This document shows, in pieces, positions 14,376-21,954 of a stretch of DNA of 32,648 nt. Source of the DNA: Nonomuraea aridisoli (lineage in GTDB: Bacteria; Actinomycetota; Actinomycetes; Streptosporangiales; Streptosporangiaceae). Under the pieces are notes generated by a model, which was not told the DNA's origin, ran no database searches, and worked only from the letters and a program-made list of their open reading frames with translations. A program made the translations under genes and the position numbers. How positions within the stretch are numbered: the stretch's first letter is position 1; each line of letters starts with the position of its first letter. The stretch spans positions 1 to 32,648 of the forward strand of contig NZ_POUD01000080.1 in the NCBI RefSeq assembly GCF_003236395.1, given 5' to 3'.

Positions 14376-17300
14376 GTGAACTCACCCCCCATCGTCCGCG
14401 CCGTCCTCACTCTCCTGTTAGCGACGTCCTTCACCGCAGCCCTGCCATCCGCCCCCGCCGCCGCCGAGGTGACCCTCGATACACCCGATGACCTGACCCT
14501 CTGGTACGACAAACCGGCCACCGACTGGGAGACCCAGGCGCTGCCGATCGGGAACGGCGCCCTCGGCGCCATGGTGTTCGGCGGCACGTCCACCGAGCAG
14601 ATCCAGTTCAACGAGAAGACCCTGTGGACCGGCGGCCCCGGCTCACGCCAGGGCTACGACTTCGGCAACTGGACCACGCCCCGGCCGAACGCCATCGCCG
14701 AGGTGCAGCAGCAGCTCGACCGCGACGGCCGGATGACGCCGGAGGCGGTCGCCGCCAAGCTGGGGCAGCCGAAGCGCGGCTTCGGGGCGTACCAGACGTT
14801 CGGCGACCTGTGGCTCGACATGGCGCAGGAGGGCACGCCCACCGGCTACCGGCGGGAGCTGAGCCTGCGCGAGGCCGTGGCGCGGGTCGGCTACACGGCC
14901 GACGGCGTGCGCTACTCCCGCGAGTACTTCGCCAGCCACCCCGCCGGCGCGATCGTCGGCCGGATCTCGGCCGACGAGGCGGGCAAGGTGTCGTTCACCC
15001 TGCGCACGTCGTCGCCACGGAACGACAAGCAGGTCAGCGTCAAGGACGGCCGGCTGACGATCCGCGGGGCGCTGCAGGACAACGGGATGCGGTTCGAGGC
15101 CCAGGTGCAGGTCGTCACGGAGGGCGGCACGCGTACGGACGGGGGCGACCGCGTCACGGTCACCGGGGCCGACAGCGCGATGTTCGTCCTGTCGGCCGGG
15201 ACGGACTACGCCGCCGAGTACCCGGCCTACCGGGGCGAGGACCCGCACGCCGCCGTGACGGCCGCCGTGGACCGGGCCGTCGGGCAAGGCTACGACGCCC
15301 TGAAGCGGGCCCACCAGGACGACTACCGCAAGCTGTTCGACCGGGTGAAGCTCGACATCGGGCAGAAGGCGCCGGCCGTCCCGACGGACCGGCTGCGGGC
15401 GAGCTACACCGGCGGCGCCTCGGCCGACGACCGGGCGCTGGAGGCGATGTTCTTCGCGTACGGGCGTTACCTGCTGATCGCCTCCTCGCGGGACGGGTCG
15501 CTGCCCGCCAACCTGCAGGGCGTGTGGAACAACTCGACCAGCCCGCCCTGGTCGGCGGACTACCACGTCAACATCAACCTGCAGATGAACTACTGGCTGG
15601 CCGACCAGACGAACCTGGCCGAGACCACCAAGCCGTACGACGACTACGTGCGCTCGATGGTGCCGGCGGGCGAGCGTACGGCGCGGGAGATGTTCGGGGC
15701 CGACGGCTGGCTGGTGCACAACGAGACGAACCCGTTCGGGTTCACCGGCGTGCACGACTGGGCGACCTCGTTCTGGTTCCCGGAGGCGGCGGCGTGGCTG
15801 ACCCAGCAGATGTACGACCACTACCGCTTCGGCGGCGACGAGGAGTACCTGCGCGAGACGGCGTACCCGGTGATGAAGGGGGCGGCGGAGTTCTGGCTGG
15901 ACACGCTGCACACCGACCCGCGTGACGGGAAGCTGGTCGTCTCGCCGAGCTACTCCCCCGAGCAGGGCGACTTCTCGGCCGGGGCGTCGATGTCGCAGCA
16001 GATCGTCTGGGACCTGTTCACTAACGTGGCCGAGGCGTCCGAGACGCTCGGGGTGGACTCCGAGTTCCGTACGCGGGTGCGCGAGGCCCTGGACAAGCTC
16101 GACCCTGGCCTGCGGATCGGGTCGTGGGGGCAGCTCCAGGAGTGGAAGCAGGACTGGGACGACCCGAACAACACCCACCGGCACGTGTCGCACCTGTTCG
16201 CGCTGCACCCGGGGCGGCAGATCACCGCGGACAGCCCGGAGGGCCGGGCGGCCGAGGTGTCGCTGACCGCGCGCGGCGACGGCGGCACCGGCTGGAGCAA
16301 GGCGTGGAAGATCAACTTCTGGGCGCGGCTGCTCGACGGCGACCACGCGCACAAGATGCTGAGCGAGCAGCTGAAATTCTCCACGCTGGAGAACCTGTGG
16401 GACACGCACCCGCCGTTCCAGATCGACGGAAATTTCGGCGCTTCTGCTGGTATTTCGGAAATGTTGGTGCAGAGTCAGCACGACGAGATCCACGTGCTGC
16501 CCGCCCTGCCCTCGGCCTGGCCCACCGGCTCGGTGACCGGACTGCGCGCCCGCGGCGACGTCACGGTGGACGTCTCCTGGCACGACGGCGCCGCCGAGAA
16601 GATCACCCTGCACCCCGGCCGCACCGGCCAGATCAAGGTACGCGCCGCCGCCGTCGCCGGACGCTACCGGGTGTACGACGAGCAGGGTCACGAGGTGGGC
16701 CCGCACCGCTCCGGCGACACGCTGAGCTGGAACGCCAGGGCCGGGAAGTCGTACACGATCGTCAACGAGGTCGCGGTCTCCGTGACGGCGCCGGCCTCGG
16801 TGGGGGCCGGGGAGTCGTTCGAGGTCGAGGCGACGGTCACCGCCCCGGGCCGGCGCGCGGTGCCCGCCGGGACGCTGGCGCTGGAGCTGCCCGAGGGCTG
16901 GACCTCCGAGCCGACCTCTGTGCGGGTGCCGGCCGTGCCGCGCGGTGAGACGCGCTCGGCGACGTTCACGGTCACGGCCGGGCCCGCCGACGGGAGCCGC
17001 AGCGCTCGGCTGACGGCGGTGCTCACGGCCGATTCGTGGCGTTCGTCCGGGTCCGCCACGGTGGGCCTGTCGCCCTGCGCGACGCCGCCCGCCGACAAGG
17101 TGCTGGTCGCCTGGGACCCGGCGGCCGGCTCCACGGTCGCCGACTCCTCGGGCAACGGGCGCCCGGCCTCCGTCGTGGGCGCCGCGGCGTACGACGGCGA
17201 GGCTCCGACGGGCAGCGGGCTGGTGCTGGACGGGTCCACGTACCTGTCGACGGCGGCCACGACGCTCGGCTATCTGCCGGAGGCCACGTTCGCGGCCGAG

Positions 17301-17708
17301 GTGAAGATCGCGGGCAGCGGCTACCGGCGGCTGTTCGACTTCCAGCCCTCCGGCGACCCGGGCACGGACGGCGTGCTGATCGACGTCACGCCCGACAACC
17401 GGCTGCGGTTCATCGGCGCGGGGCAGAACGTCACGACCGACGCCACACTGCGGACCGGCCGCTACCTCAGCCTGGTCGTCACACTGTCCCGCACGGGCGC
17501 GGTCACCGTCTACGTGGACGGCGTGCGCGCGGGCGGCGGCACGGTGTCCTCCGACGGGATCGTCGGCTGCGCCACGCGTCCGCTCCGGTTCGCCGCCGAC
17601 CAGGGCGGCGGGCAGCGCCTGACGGGCGCCGTGGACCGCATGGCCATCTGGCCGCGCGCCCTGCCGGAGGCGGACCTGCGCTCCTGGCAGGAGCTGGCCT
17701 TCTCATGA
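14376..17708 (+). CDS. Secreted GH95-family glycoside hydrolase with LamG-like C-terminus
   Basis: The 1110-aa exoenzyme has a signal peptide (about 1-30, ending SAPAAA). The GH95 body (~38-795) starts with LWYDKPATDWETQALPIGNG and FGGTSTEQIQFNEKTLW. GH95 enzymes are inverting alpha-1,2-L-fucosidases or alpha-L-galactosidases. By analogy with bifidobacterial AfcA, the likely general acid is Glu529 (SPEQG) and the base system Asp684 (QIDGNFG) with Asn399 and Asn401 (HVNINLQMNYW). Residues ~798-900 resemble a NEW3/immunoglobulin-like linker (LELPEGWTSEPTSV). Residues ~908-1110 form a LamG/concanavalin-like domain (WDPAAGSTVADSSGNG, VTVYVDGVRAGG), probably carbohydrate-binding. The GTG follows GGAG with 7-nt spacing. 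A TTA codon (14418-14420) in the signal peptide suggests developmental control. A short patch of A/T-ending codons covers the DGNFG motif. Fucose versus galactose specificity is not decidable here. Confidence 0.93.
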   Translation: MNSPPIVRAVLTLLLATSFTAALPSAPAAAEVTLDTPDDLTLWYDKPATDWETQALPIGNGALGAMVFGGTSTEQIQFNEKTLWTGGPGSRQGYDFGNWTTPRPNAIAEVQQQLDRDGRMTPEAVAAKLGQPKRGFGAYQTFGDLWLDMAQEGTPTGYRRELSLREAVARVGYTADGVRYSREYFASHPAGAIVGRISADEAGKVSFTLRTSSPRNDKQVSVKDGRLTIRGALQDNGMRFEAQVQVVTEGGTRTDGGDRVTVTGADSAMFVLSAGTDYAAEYPAYRGEDPHAAVTAAVDRAVGQGYDALKRAHQDDYRKLFDRVKLDIGQKAPAVPTDRLRASYTGGASADDRALEAMFFAYGRYLLIASSRDGSLPANLQGVWNNSTSPPWSADYHVNINLQMNYWLADQTNLAETTKPYDDYVRSMVPAGERTAREMFGADGWLVHNETNPFGFTGVHDWATSFWFPEAAAWLTQQMYDHYRFGGDEEYLRETAYPVMKGAAEFWLDTLHTDPRDGKLVVSPSYSPEQGDFSAGASMSQQIVWDLFTNVAEASETLGVDSEFRTRVREALDKLDPGLRIGSWGQLQEWKQDWDDPNNTHRHVSHLFALHPGRQITADSPEGRAAEVSLTARGDGGTGWSKAWKINFWARLLDGDHAHKMLSEQLKFSTLENLWDTHPPFQIDGNFGASAGISEMLVQSQHDEIHVLPALPSAWPTGSVTGLRARGDVTVDVSWHDGAAEKITLHPGRTGQIKVRAAAVAGRYRVYDEQGHEVGPHRSGDTLSWNARAGKSYTIVNEVAVSVTAPASVGAGESFEVEATVTAPGRRAVPAGTLALELPEGWTSEPTSVRVPAVPRGETRSATFTVTAGPADGSRSARLTAVLTADSWRSSGSATVGLSPCATPPADKVLVAWDPAAGSTVADSSGNGRPASVVGAAAYDGEAPTGSGLVLDGSTYLSTAATTLGYLPEATFAAEVKIAGSGYRRLFDFQPSGDPGTDGVLIDVTPDNRLRFIGAGQNVTTDATLRTGRYLSLVVTLSRTGAVTVYVDGVRAGGGTVSSDGIVGCATRPLRFAADQGGGQRLTGAVDRMAIWPRALPEADLRSWQELAFS

Positions 17709-17713
17709 ACGCG

Positions 17714-17777
17714 GGCCCCCGCGCGGACGGGGGCCTGACAAGCGGCGGCCCCCGTCACGCTCGTGCGTGCGGGGGCC
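17714..17777. terminator. Double GC-rich hairpin between convergent genes
   Basis: Hairpin 1 pairs GGCCCCCG (17714-17721) with CGGGGGCC (17728-17735) over a 6-nt loop. Hairpin 2 pairs the same arms at 17747-17754 and 17770-17777, with an inner CACGC/GCGTG stem after a bulged T. They lie between the stops of the GH95 gene (+) and bacterioferritin (-), so they probably work as bidirectional terminators. Confidence 0.75.
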
Positions 17778-17798
17778 TCGCGGGCGGACCGGCTGCGG

Positions 17799-18287
17799 TC
17801 AGTCGTCGTCGGACGACGGCGGCTCGGCGTAGCGGGCGAGGTAGAGCTGTTCGCCGAGGCTGCCGATCAGGCCGAGCTCGGTCTCCAGGTAGTCGATGTG
17901 CTTCTCCTCGTCCTCGAGGATCTGCTCGAAGATGCGCGCCGAGGTGATGTCGCCCTTCTCGCGCATGAGCTGGATCCCCGGCCGCAACCGCTGCACCACC
18001 GCCAGCTCGACGTCCAGGTCAGCCCGGAGCTGCTCCGGCACCGTCTGGCCGATGTGCAGGGTGCCGAGGCGCTGGTAGTTGGGCAGGCCCTCGAGGAACA
18101 GGATGCGCTCGGTCAGCCATTCGGCGTGGCGCATCTCCTCGATCGACTCGTCGCGCGTGTGCTCGGCGAGCTTGGTGTACCCCCAGTTCTCCTGCATCTT
18201 GGCGTGCAGGAAGTACTGGTTGATCGCGGTCAGCTCCGCGGTCAGCTGTTCGTTGAGCAACTCGATGATCTGCTTGTCGCCCTGCAT
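17799..18287 (-). CDS. bfr: Bacterioferritin
   Basis: Iron-storage 24-mer subunit that oxidises Fe(II) and mineralises it. The 162-aa protein has every ferroxidase ligand at standard numbering: Glu18, Glu51, His54, Glu94, Glu127 and His130. Met52, the axial haem ligand, is also present in EEMRHAEW. The C-terminus ends with an acidic tail (SSDDD). It follows the ferredoxin gene bfd by 26 nt and shares its iron-box region, so the two form one unit. In M. tuberculosis IdeR activates bfrA from tandem iron boxes; the same arrangement here suggests iron-dependent activation. It converges on the GH95 gene. Confidence 0.97.
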   Translation of the reverse strand: MQGDKQIIELLNEQLTAELTAINQYFLHAKMQENWGYTKLAEHTRDESIEEMRHAEWLTERILFLEGLPNYQRLGTLHIGQTVPEQLRADLDVELAVVQRLRPGIQLMREKGDITSARIFEQILEDEEKHIDYLETELGLIGSLGEQLYLARYAEPPSSDDD

Positions 18288-18313
18288 GAACGGGCCCCTC
18301 GCTGCTATCCCGG

Positions 18314-18490
18314 CTATGCGGTCGTGAGTTCTTCAGTCCTTTTCAGGATGGCACAGATCTTCCGTACACAACGGGCACAGTCCCCACCGGCACCTGTGGT
18401 GTCGCGGATCTGCTTGGCGCTGGTGGCCCCGGCGGCGATGCAGTCGTGCACTTCGTTCTCGGTCACAGCACGACAAATGCACACGTACAT
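18314..18490 (-). CDS. bfd: Bacterioferritin-associated ferredoxin
   Basis: A small [2Fe-2S] protein that passes electrons to bacterioferritin so stored iron can be released. The 58 residues begin MYVCICRAVTENEV and carry the BFD cluster ligands as C-x-C (CIC) and C-x2-C (GGDCARC). The motif starts at once after ATG 18490. A GTG at 18511 would add seven residues (with an extra Cys) not expected in the family. AGAGG lies 11 nt before the ATG. First gene of bfd-bfr and directly downstream of two iron boxes. Confidence 0.9.
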   Translation of the reverse strand: MYVCICRAVTENEVHDCIAAGATSAKQIRDTTGAGGDCARCVRKICAILKRTEELTTA

Positions 18491-18530
18491 CGGGGGACAT
18501 GCCTCTCGCACGGGGGAACAAGGGACGCCT

Positions 18531-18549
18531 TTAGGTTAGGCACACCTAA
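18531..18549. promoter_or_regulatory. Iron box 1 (IdeR/DmdR operator)
   Basis: TTAGGTTAGGCACACCTAA matches the 19-bp consensus TTAGGTTAGSCTAACCTAA at 17 of 19 positions. It lies 41 nt upstream of the bfd ATG. Confidence 0.88.
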
Positions 18550-18559
18550 GCTAGCCCAC

Positions 18560-18578
18560 TTTGGTTAGGCTTGCCTAT
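18560..18578. promoter_or_regulatory. Iron box 2 (IdeR/DmdR operator)
   Basis: TTTGGTTAGGCTTGCCTAT matches the same consensus at 15 of 19 positions. Its centre is 29 bp from that of box 1. A more distal second site is typical of IdeR-activated storage genes, as opposed to the promoter-overlapping sites of repressed siderophore genes. Confidence 0.75.
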
Positions 18579-18610
18579 GTTGGCTCGGTCACAGTCCCGT
18601 GTCCCCGGTG

Positions 18611-19231
18611 TCAGTGCCCCCGGGCGATCCATTCCTCCAGGTGGGGCGCCTCCGCGCCGATCGAGGTCGACTCGCCGTGACCGGTGTGCACCACCGTCTC
18701 GGACGGCAGCGTCAGCAGCCGTTCCCTGATCGACGCGATGATCGTGTCGAACGAGCTGAAGGACCGTCCGGTGGCTCCGGGACCGCCCTTGAACAGCGTG
18801 TCGCCGCTGAACACCGCCCCCAGGTCGGGTGCGTGGACGCAGACCGCGCCCGGCGCGTGGCCGGGGGTGTGCAGGATCTGCAGCGCGATCCCGCCCACCA
18901 TCAGCTTCTCGCCGTCGGCCAGCGGTTCGTAGGTCACCTCGGGCCCGTAGACCTGCTCCCACAACACCTGGTCGGCCGGGTGCAGGCGGATCGGCGCCCC
19001 GGTCAGCTCGGCCAGCTCGCGGGCGGCGTTGATGTGGTCGTTGTGCGCGTGGGTGCAGACGATCGCCTTCACCGAGCGCCCGCCGACCCGCTCGGCGATC
19101 GGCCCCGCGGTGTGGGCGGCGTCGACGATCACGACCTCGCGGGCGTCGCCGACCAGCCAGACGTTGTTGTCGACGTCCCACGTGCCGCCGTCGAGTGAGA
19201 ACGTGCCCGAGGTGATGACCCGGTCGATCAC
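18611..19231 (-). CDS. MBL-fold hydrolase (mycothiol-pathway companion)
   Basis: Metallo-beta-lactamase-fold protein of 206 aa with a complete two-metal site: THAHNDH (His61, His63, Asp65, His66), His125 (HTPGHAPGAV), Asp144 (FSGDTLF) and His185 (HTGHGEST). Glyoxalase II-type enzymes share this pattern, so a thioester substrate is likely. It lies 64 nt downstream of the mycothiol-dependent formaldehyde dehydrogenase gene on the same strand. The same pair (Rv2259/Rv2260) occurs in mycobacteria, which suggests hydrolysis of S-formylmycothiol; that is an inference. GTG 19231 is preceded by AGGAGG. Confidence 0.88.
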   Translation of the reverse strand: MIDRVITSGTFSLDGGTWDVDNNVWLVGDAREVVIVDAAHTAGPIAERVGGRSVKAIVCTHAHNDHINAARELAELTGAPIRLHPADQVLWEQVYGPEVTYEPLADGEKLMVGGIALQILHTPGHAPGAVCVHAPDLGAVFSGDTLFKGGPGATGRSFSSFDTIIASIRERLLTLPSETVVHTGHGESTSIGAEAPHLEEWIARGH

Positions 19232-19295
19232 AGTGCCTCCTGCCGATCTGCGCCCGGAAGGCTGTAACGGATGTCCTCGCTACGCTGCGGATCCA

Positions 19296-20390
19296 TTAGA
19301 GCACCACCACCGAGCGCAGCACCTCGCCGCGGTGCATCTTGTCGAACGCCTCCTCGACCTGGTCGAGGGCGATCGTCTCGGTGACGAACTTGTCGAGCGG
19401 CAGGCGGTTCTGCAGGAACAGGTCGATGAGCATCGGGAAGTCGCGCGAGGGCAGGCAGTCGCCGTACCAGGAGGACTTCAGCGAGCCGCCGCGGCCGAAC
19501 ACGTCGAGCAGGGGCAGCTCGATCTTCATCTCCGGCGTCGGCACCCCGACCAGCACCACCGTGCCGGCCAGGTCGCGGGCGTAGAACGCCTGCTCGTACG
19601 TCTCGGGCCGGCCCACCGCCTCGACGACCACGTCGGCGCCGAACCCGCCGGTCAGCTCCTTGACCGCCTCGACCGGGTCGCTCTCGCGCGAGTTGACCGT
19701 GTGGGTGGCGCCGAAGCCGCGGGCCCACTCCAGCTTGCGGTCGTCCACGTCGACCGCGATGATCGTCGCCGCGCCGGCCAGCGACGCGCCCAGGATCGCC
19801 GCGTCGCCGACGCCGCCGCAGCCGATGACCGCCACGCTGTCGCCGCGCGTGACGCCGCCGGTGTTGATGGCCGCGCCGATGCCGGCCATGACGCCGCAGC
19901 CCAGCAGGCCGGCGACCTGCGCCGGGGCCTCGGCCGAGACCTTCGTGCACTGGCCCGCCGCCACCAGGGTCTTCTCCAGGAACGCGCCGATGCCGAGCGC
20001 GGGCGACAGCTCGGTGCCGCCCTTGAGGGTCATCTTCTGCGCGGCGTTGTGAGTGTTGAAGCAGTACCACGGACGGCCGCGCAGGCAGGCCCGGCACTGG
20101 CCGCAGATCGCGCGCCAGTTGAGGATCACGAAGTCGCCCGGGGACACCTCCGTGACGCCGGGGCCGACCGCCTCGACCACGCCCGCCGCCTCATGGCCCA
20201 GCAGGAAGGGGTAGTCGTCGCTGATGCCGCCCTCGCGGTAGTGCAGGTCGGTGTGGCAGACCCCGCAGGCCTGCACGTTCACCACCGCCTCGCCCGGACC
20301 CGGGTCCGGGACGATTACCGTCTCGAGCGAAACTTCCTGGCCCTTGCCTCGGGCGATGACGCCCTGCACTTCGTACGGCATGCCAGCCAT
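19296..20390 (-). CDS. mscR: S-(hydroxymethyl)mycothiol dehydrogenase
   Basis: Zinc- and NAD-dependent class III-like alcohol dehydrogenase that oxidises the adduct of formaldehyde and mycothiol, and may also reduce S-nitrosomycothiol. Of its 364 aa, the catalytic zinc site uses Cys42 (ACGVCHTD), His66 (GHEAAGVV) and a later Cys (LLGCGVMAG). The structural zinc uses Cys96, Cys99, Cys102 and Cys110. The Rossmann motif is IGCGGVGDAA. SSWYGDCLPSRDFPMLIDL is typical of this subfamily. The start could also be the ATG at 20381. Only 6 nt separate it from the cyclase stop, so it is probably translated from the same message. Confidence 0.93.
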   Translation of the reverse strand: MAGMPYEVQGVIARGKGQEVSLETVIVPDPGPGEAVVNVQACGVCHTDLHYREGGISDDYPFLLGHEAAGVVEAVGPGVTEVSPGDFVILNWRAICGQCRACLRGRPWYCFNTHNAAQKMTLKGGTELSPALGIGAFLEKTLVAAGQCTKVSAEAPAQVAGLLGCGVMAGIGAAINTGGVTRGDSVAVIGCGGVGDAAILGASLAGAATIIAVDVDDRKLEWARGFGATHTVNSRESDPVEAVKELTGGFGADVVVEAVGRPETYEQAFYARDLAGTVVLVGVPTPEMKIELPLLDVFGRGGSLKSSWYGDCLPSRDFPMLIDLFLQNRLPLDKFVTETIALDQVEEAFDKMHRGEVLRSVVVL

Positions 20391-20396
20391 CTTGTG

Positions 20397-21362
20397 TCAG
20401 GAGGATGATCTCCGCAAGACATAGGGCTGCACCACGCCGAGCCCTCTCGCGGGGCGGCGCCGGATCTTGTGCAGCGCGTACCCCTCGCGCCCGTCGATAC
20501 CCTCGGCCAGCTCGGCGTCGACGAGGATCGTGCCCGGCCGGGCGATGGCGGTCAGGCGGGCGGCGAGGTTGACGGTCGTGCCGAAGACGTCGCCCATCAT
20601 GGGCACCACGGGGCCGTACGCCATGCCGATGCGCAGCTCGCCGGTCTCGACCAGGTCGAGCGCGATCGCCCCCGCCTGCTCCGCCGTGCCGGCGGTGAAC
20701 AGCACCTCGTCGCCCAGCGTCTTGACCAGCCGGGCGCCGTGGGAGGCGACGACGTCGGAGGCCCGCGCCTCGAACCCCTCCACCAGGTCGGCCAGCTCCC
20801 TCTCGTCGAGCTCGCGGGCCCGCCGGGTGAACGACACCAGGTCGGCGAACCCCACGGCCAGCGGCACGCGGGTCGGCGTCAGCTCGTCGTGCACGTCGGC
20901 CATGGCCAGCAGCCGGGTGCCGGCCGCGGCCAGCTGGGCCCGCCAGACGTGCACGAGGACGTGCTGGAAGTCGGGCAGCACCTTCTGCGCCGCGCCGAGC
21001 AGGGCGGCCAGGTCTCCTTCCGTGCGCTCCTCCGGCAGGGTGGCGCCGACGAAGATCTCCGCCTGCCACTGGGCGAGCCGCGCGGTGGTCTGGCCGAGCG
21101 CGCGGGCCATGCGGATCACGGTCTGCTCGTCGAGGCCGCCGTCGAGCATGCGGCGCACCCGGCGCAGCGCGGCGACGTCGGCGTCGGTGAACGCCACGGC
21201 GTCGTCGGCCCGCTGCGCGAACCCCAGGGCGCGCCAGATGCGGGCCGCCAGGTCCTGCGACACGCCGGCCTCGGCCGCGACCTGGGCCCGGGTGTGGCGG
21301 GGCGGGAGGCCGACCAGCAGCAGCTCGATGTCCTCGGCCGTCGGCCGGCGCTGTTCGCTCAC
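20397..21362 (-). CDS. Class III adenylate cyclase
   Basis: Makes cAMP from ATP. Residues ~1-155 form an all-helical N-terminal regulatory domain, with HTH/MerR-like helices (TRAQVAAEAGVSQDLAARI), similar in layout to the pH-sensing domain of mycobacterial Rv1264. The catalytic domain (~165-320) has all expected residues: metal-binding Asp174 (VGFADLVSFT) and Asp218 (LGDE), base-recognition Lys214 and Asp258 (GDVFGTTVN), and transition-state Asn265 and Arg269 (NLAARL). It should therefore be active as a homodimer. No membrane segment. GTG 21362 is supported by a -10 box (TACCCT) 7 nt upstream. Lies between the PH-domain gene and mscR. Confidence 0.92.
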   Translation of the reverse strand: MSEQRRPTAEDIELLLVGLPPRHTRAQVAAEAGVSQDLAARIWRALGFAQRADDAVAFTDADVAALRRVRRMLDGGLDEQTVIRMARALGQTTARLAQWQAEIFVGATLPEERTEGDLAALLGAAQKVLPDFQHVLVHVWRAQLAAAGTRLLAMADVHDELTPTRVPLAVGFADLVSFTRRARELDERELADLVEGFEARASDVVASHGARLVKTLGDEVLFTAGTAEQAGAIALDLVETGELRIGMAYGPVVPMMGDVFGTTVNLAARLTAIARPGTILVDAELAEGIDGREGYALHKIRRRPARGLGVVQPYVLRRSSS

Positions 21363-21369
21363 CCGTAGG

Positions 21370-21375
21370 AGGGTA
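21370..21375 (-). promoter_or_regulatory. Putative leaderless -10 box of the cyclase gene
   Basis: TACCCT on the minus strand is 7 nt before GTG 21362, in the gap after the PH-domain gene. It would give the cyclase-mscR-MBL genes an internal promoter. The same hexamer precedes accD5. Confidence 0.45.
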
Positions 21376-21377
21376 TG

Positions 21378-21896
21378 TCAGCGGCCGTCGAGCTCACCGT
21401 CGGAGGCGTCCTCGACCAGCCGGAACAGGTCGGTGCGGACGTCCTGGATCTTCGGGATGTCGCGCAGCACGATCTCGCCCCGGTCGCCCGCCGACTCGAC
21501 CGTCAGCGTGCCGCAGCCGAGCAGCCGCTCGGGGAACGTCTGGTCGGAGCTGACGGTGTTGACCTTGGTGATCGGGATCTCGTCGGTCGACTTGTTGAGC
21601 ACGCCGGTGCTGATCGTGAAGCGGTGGGTGGTGAGCACGTACGCCGTGTTCTTCCACTGCAGGTAGGGCACGAACGACCAGATCGTCAGCAGGATGAGCG
21701 CGATGACGACGACCGCGATCCTGGCGTAGGTCGCGTAGGCGAAGTCGGCCGGGATGAAGTAGATCGCCGCGGCCGAGGCCAGGGCGATGAGGAGCAGCGC
21801 GAGGAACGGGCCGATGAGACGCTTCCAGTGCGGGTGGAAGGATCGTACGCGCCGCTCTCCCTGCGTCAGATGATGGTCGGGAAGGGCCATGGGCAC
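21378..21896 (-). CDS. Membrane protein with bacterial PH domain
   Basis: The 172-aa protein has two membrane segments (about 27-48 and 59-77) followed by a bacterial PH (bPH2/DUF304) domain (~80-165; YVLTTHRFTISTGVLNKSTD, ITKVNTVSSDQTF, LRDIPKIQDV). Function is not established; related proteins sit at the membrane and may bind partners or lipids. It matches the Rv3278c position next to birA in M. tuberculosis. GTG 21896 and ATG 21890 are both usable starts. Separated from birA by 58 nt and from the cyclase by 15 nt. Confidence 0.88.
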   Translation of the reverse strand: MPMALPDHHLTQGERRVRSFHPHWKRLIGPFLALLLIALASAAAIYFIPADFAYATYARIAVVVIALILLTIWSFVPYLQWKNTAYVLTTHRFTISTGVLNKSTDEIPITKVNTVSSDQTFPERLLGCGTLTVESAGDRGEIVLRDIPKIQDVRTDLFRLVEDASDGELDGR

Positions 21897-21954
21897 ATGC
21901 TGCCACCATCGCTCACGCCACGGCTACGACGCCGGGAGAACGGGCAGAGCCCGC

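Noticed and set aside
13909..14385. Possible 158-aa minus-strand gene in the regulator-GH95 gap
   Set aside because: It overlaps the start of the regulator gene in another frame and its product shows no family features or consistent coding bias.
14643..16706. 687-codon minus-strand open frame opposite the GH95 gene
   Set aside because: Low-complexity Arg/Val/His-rich shadow; the GH95 frame has signal peptide, domains and catalytic motifs.
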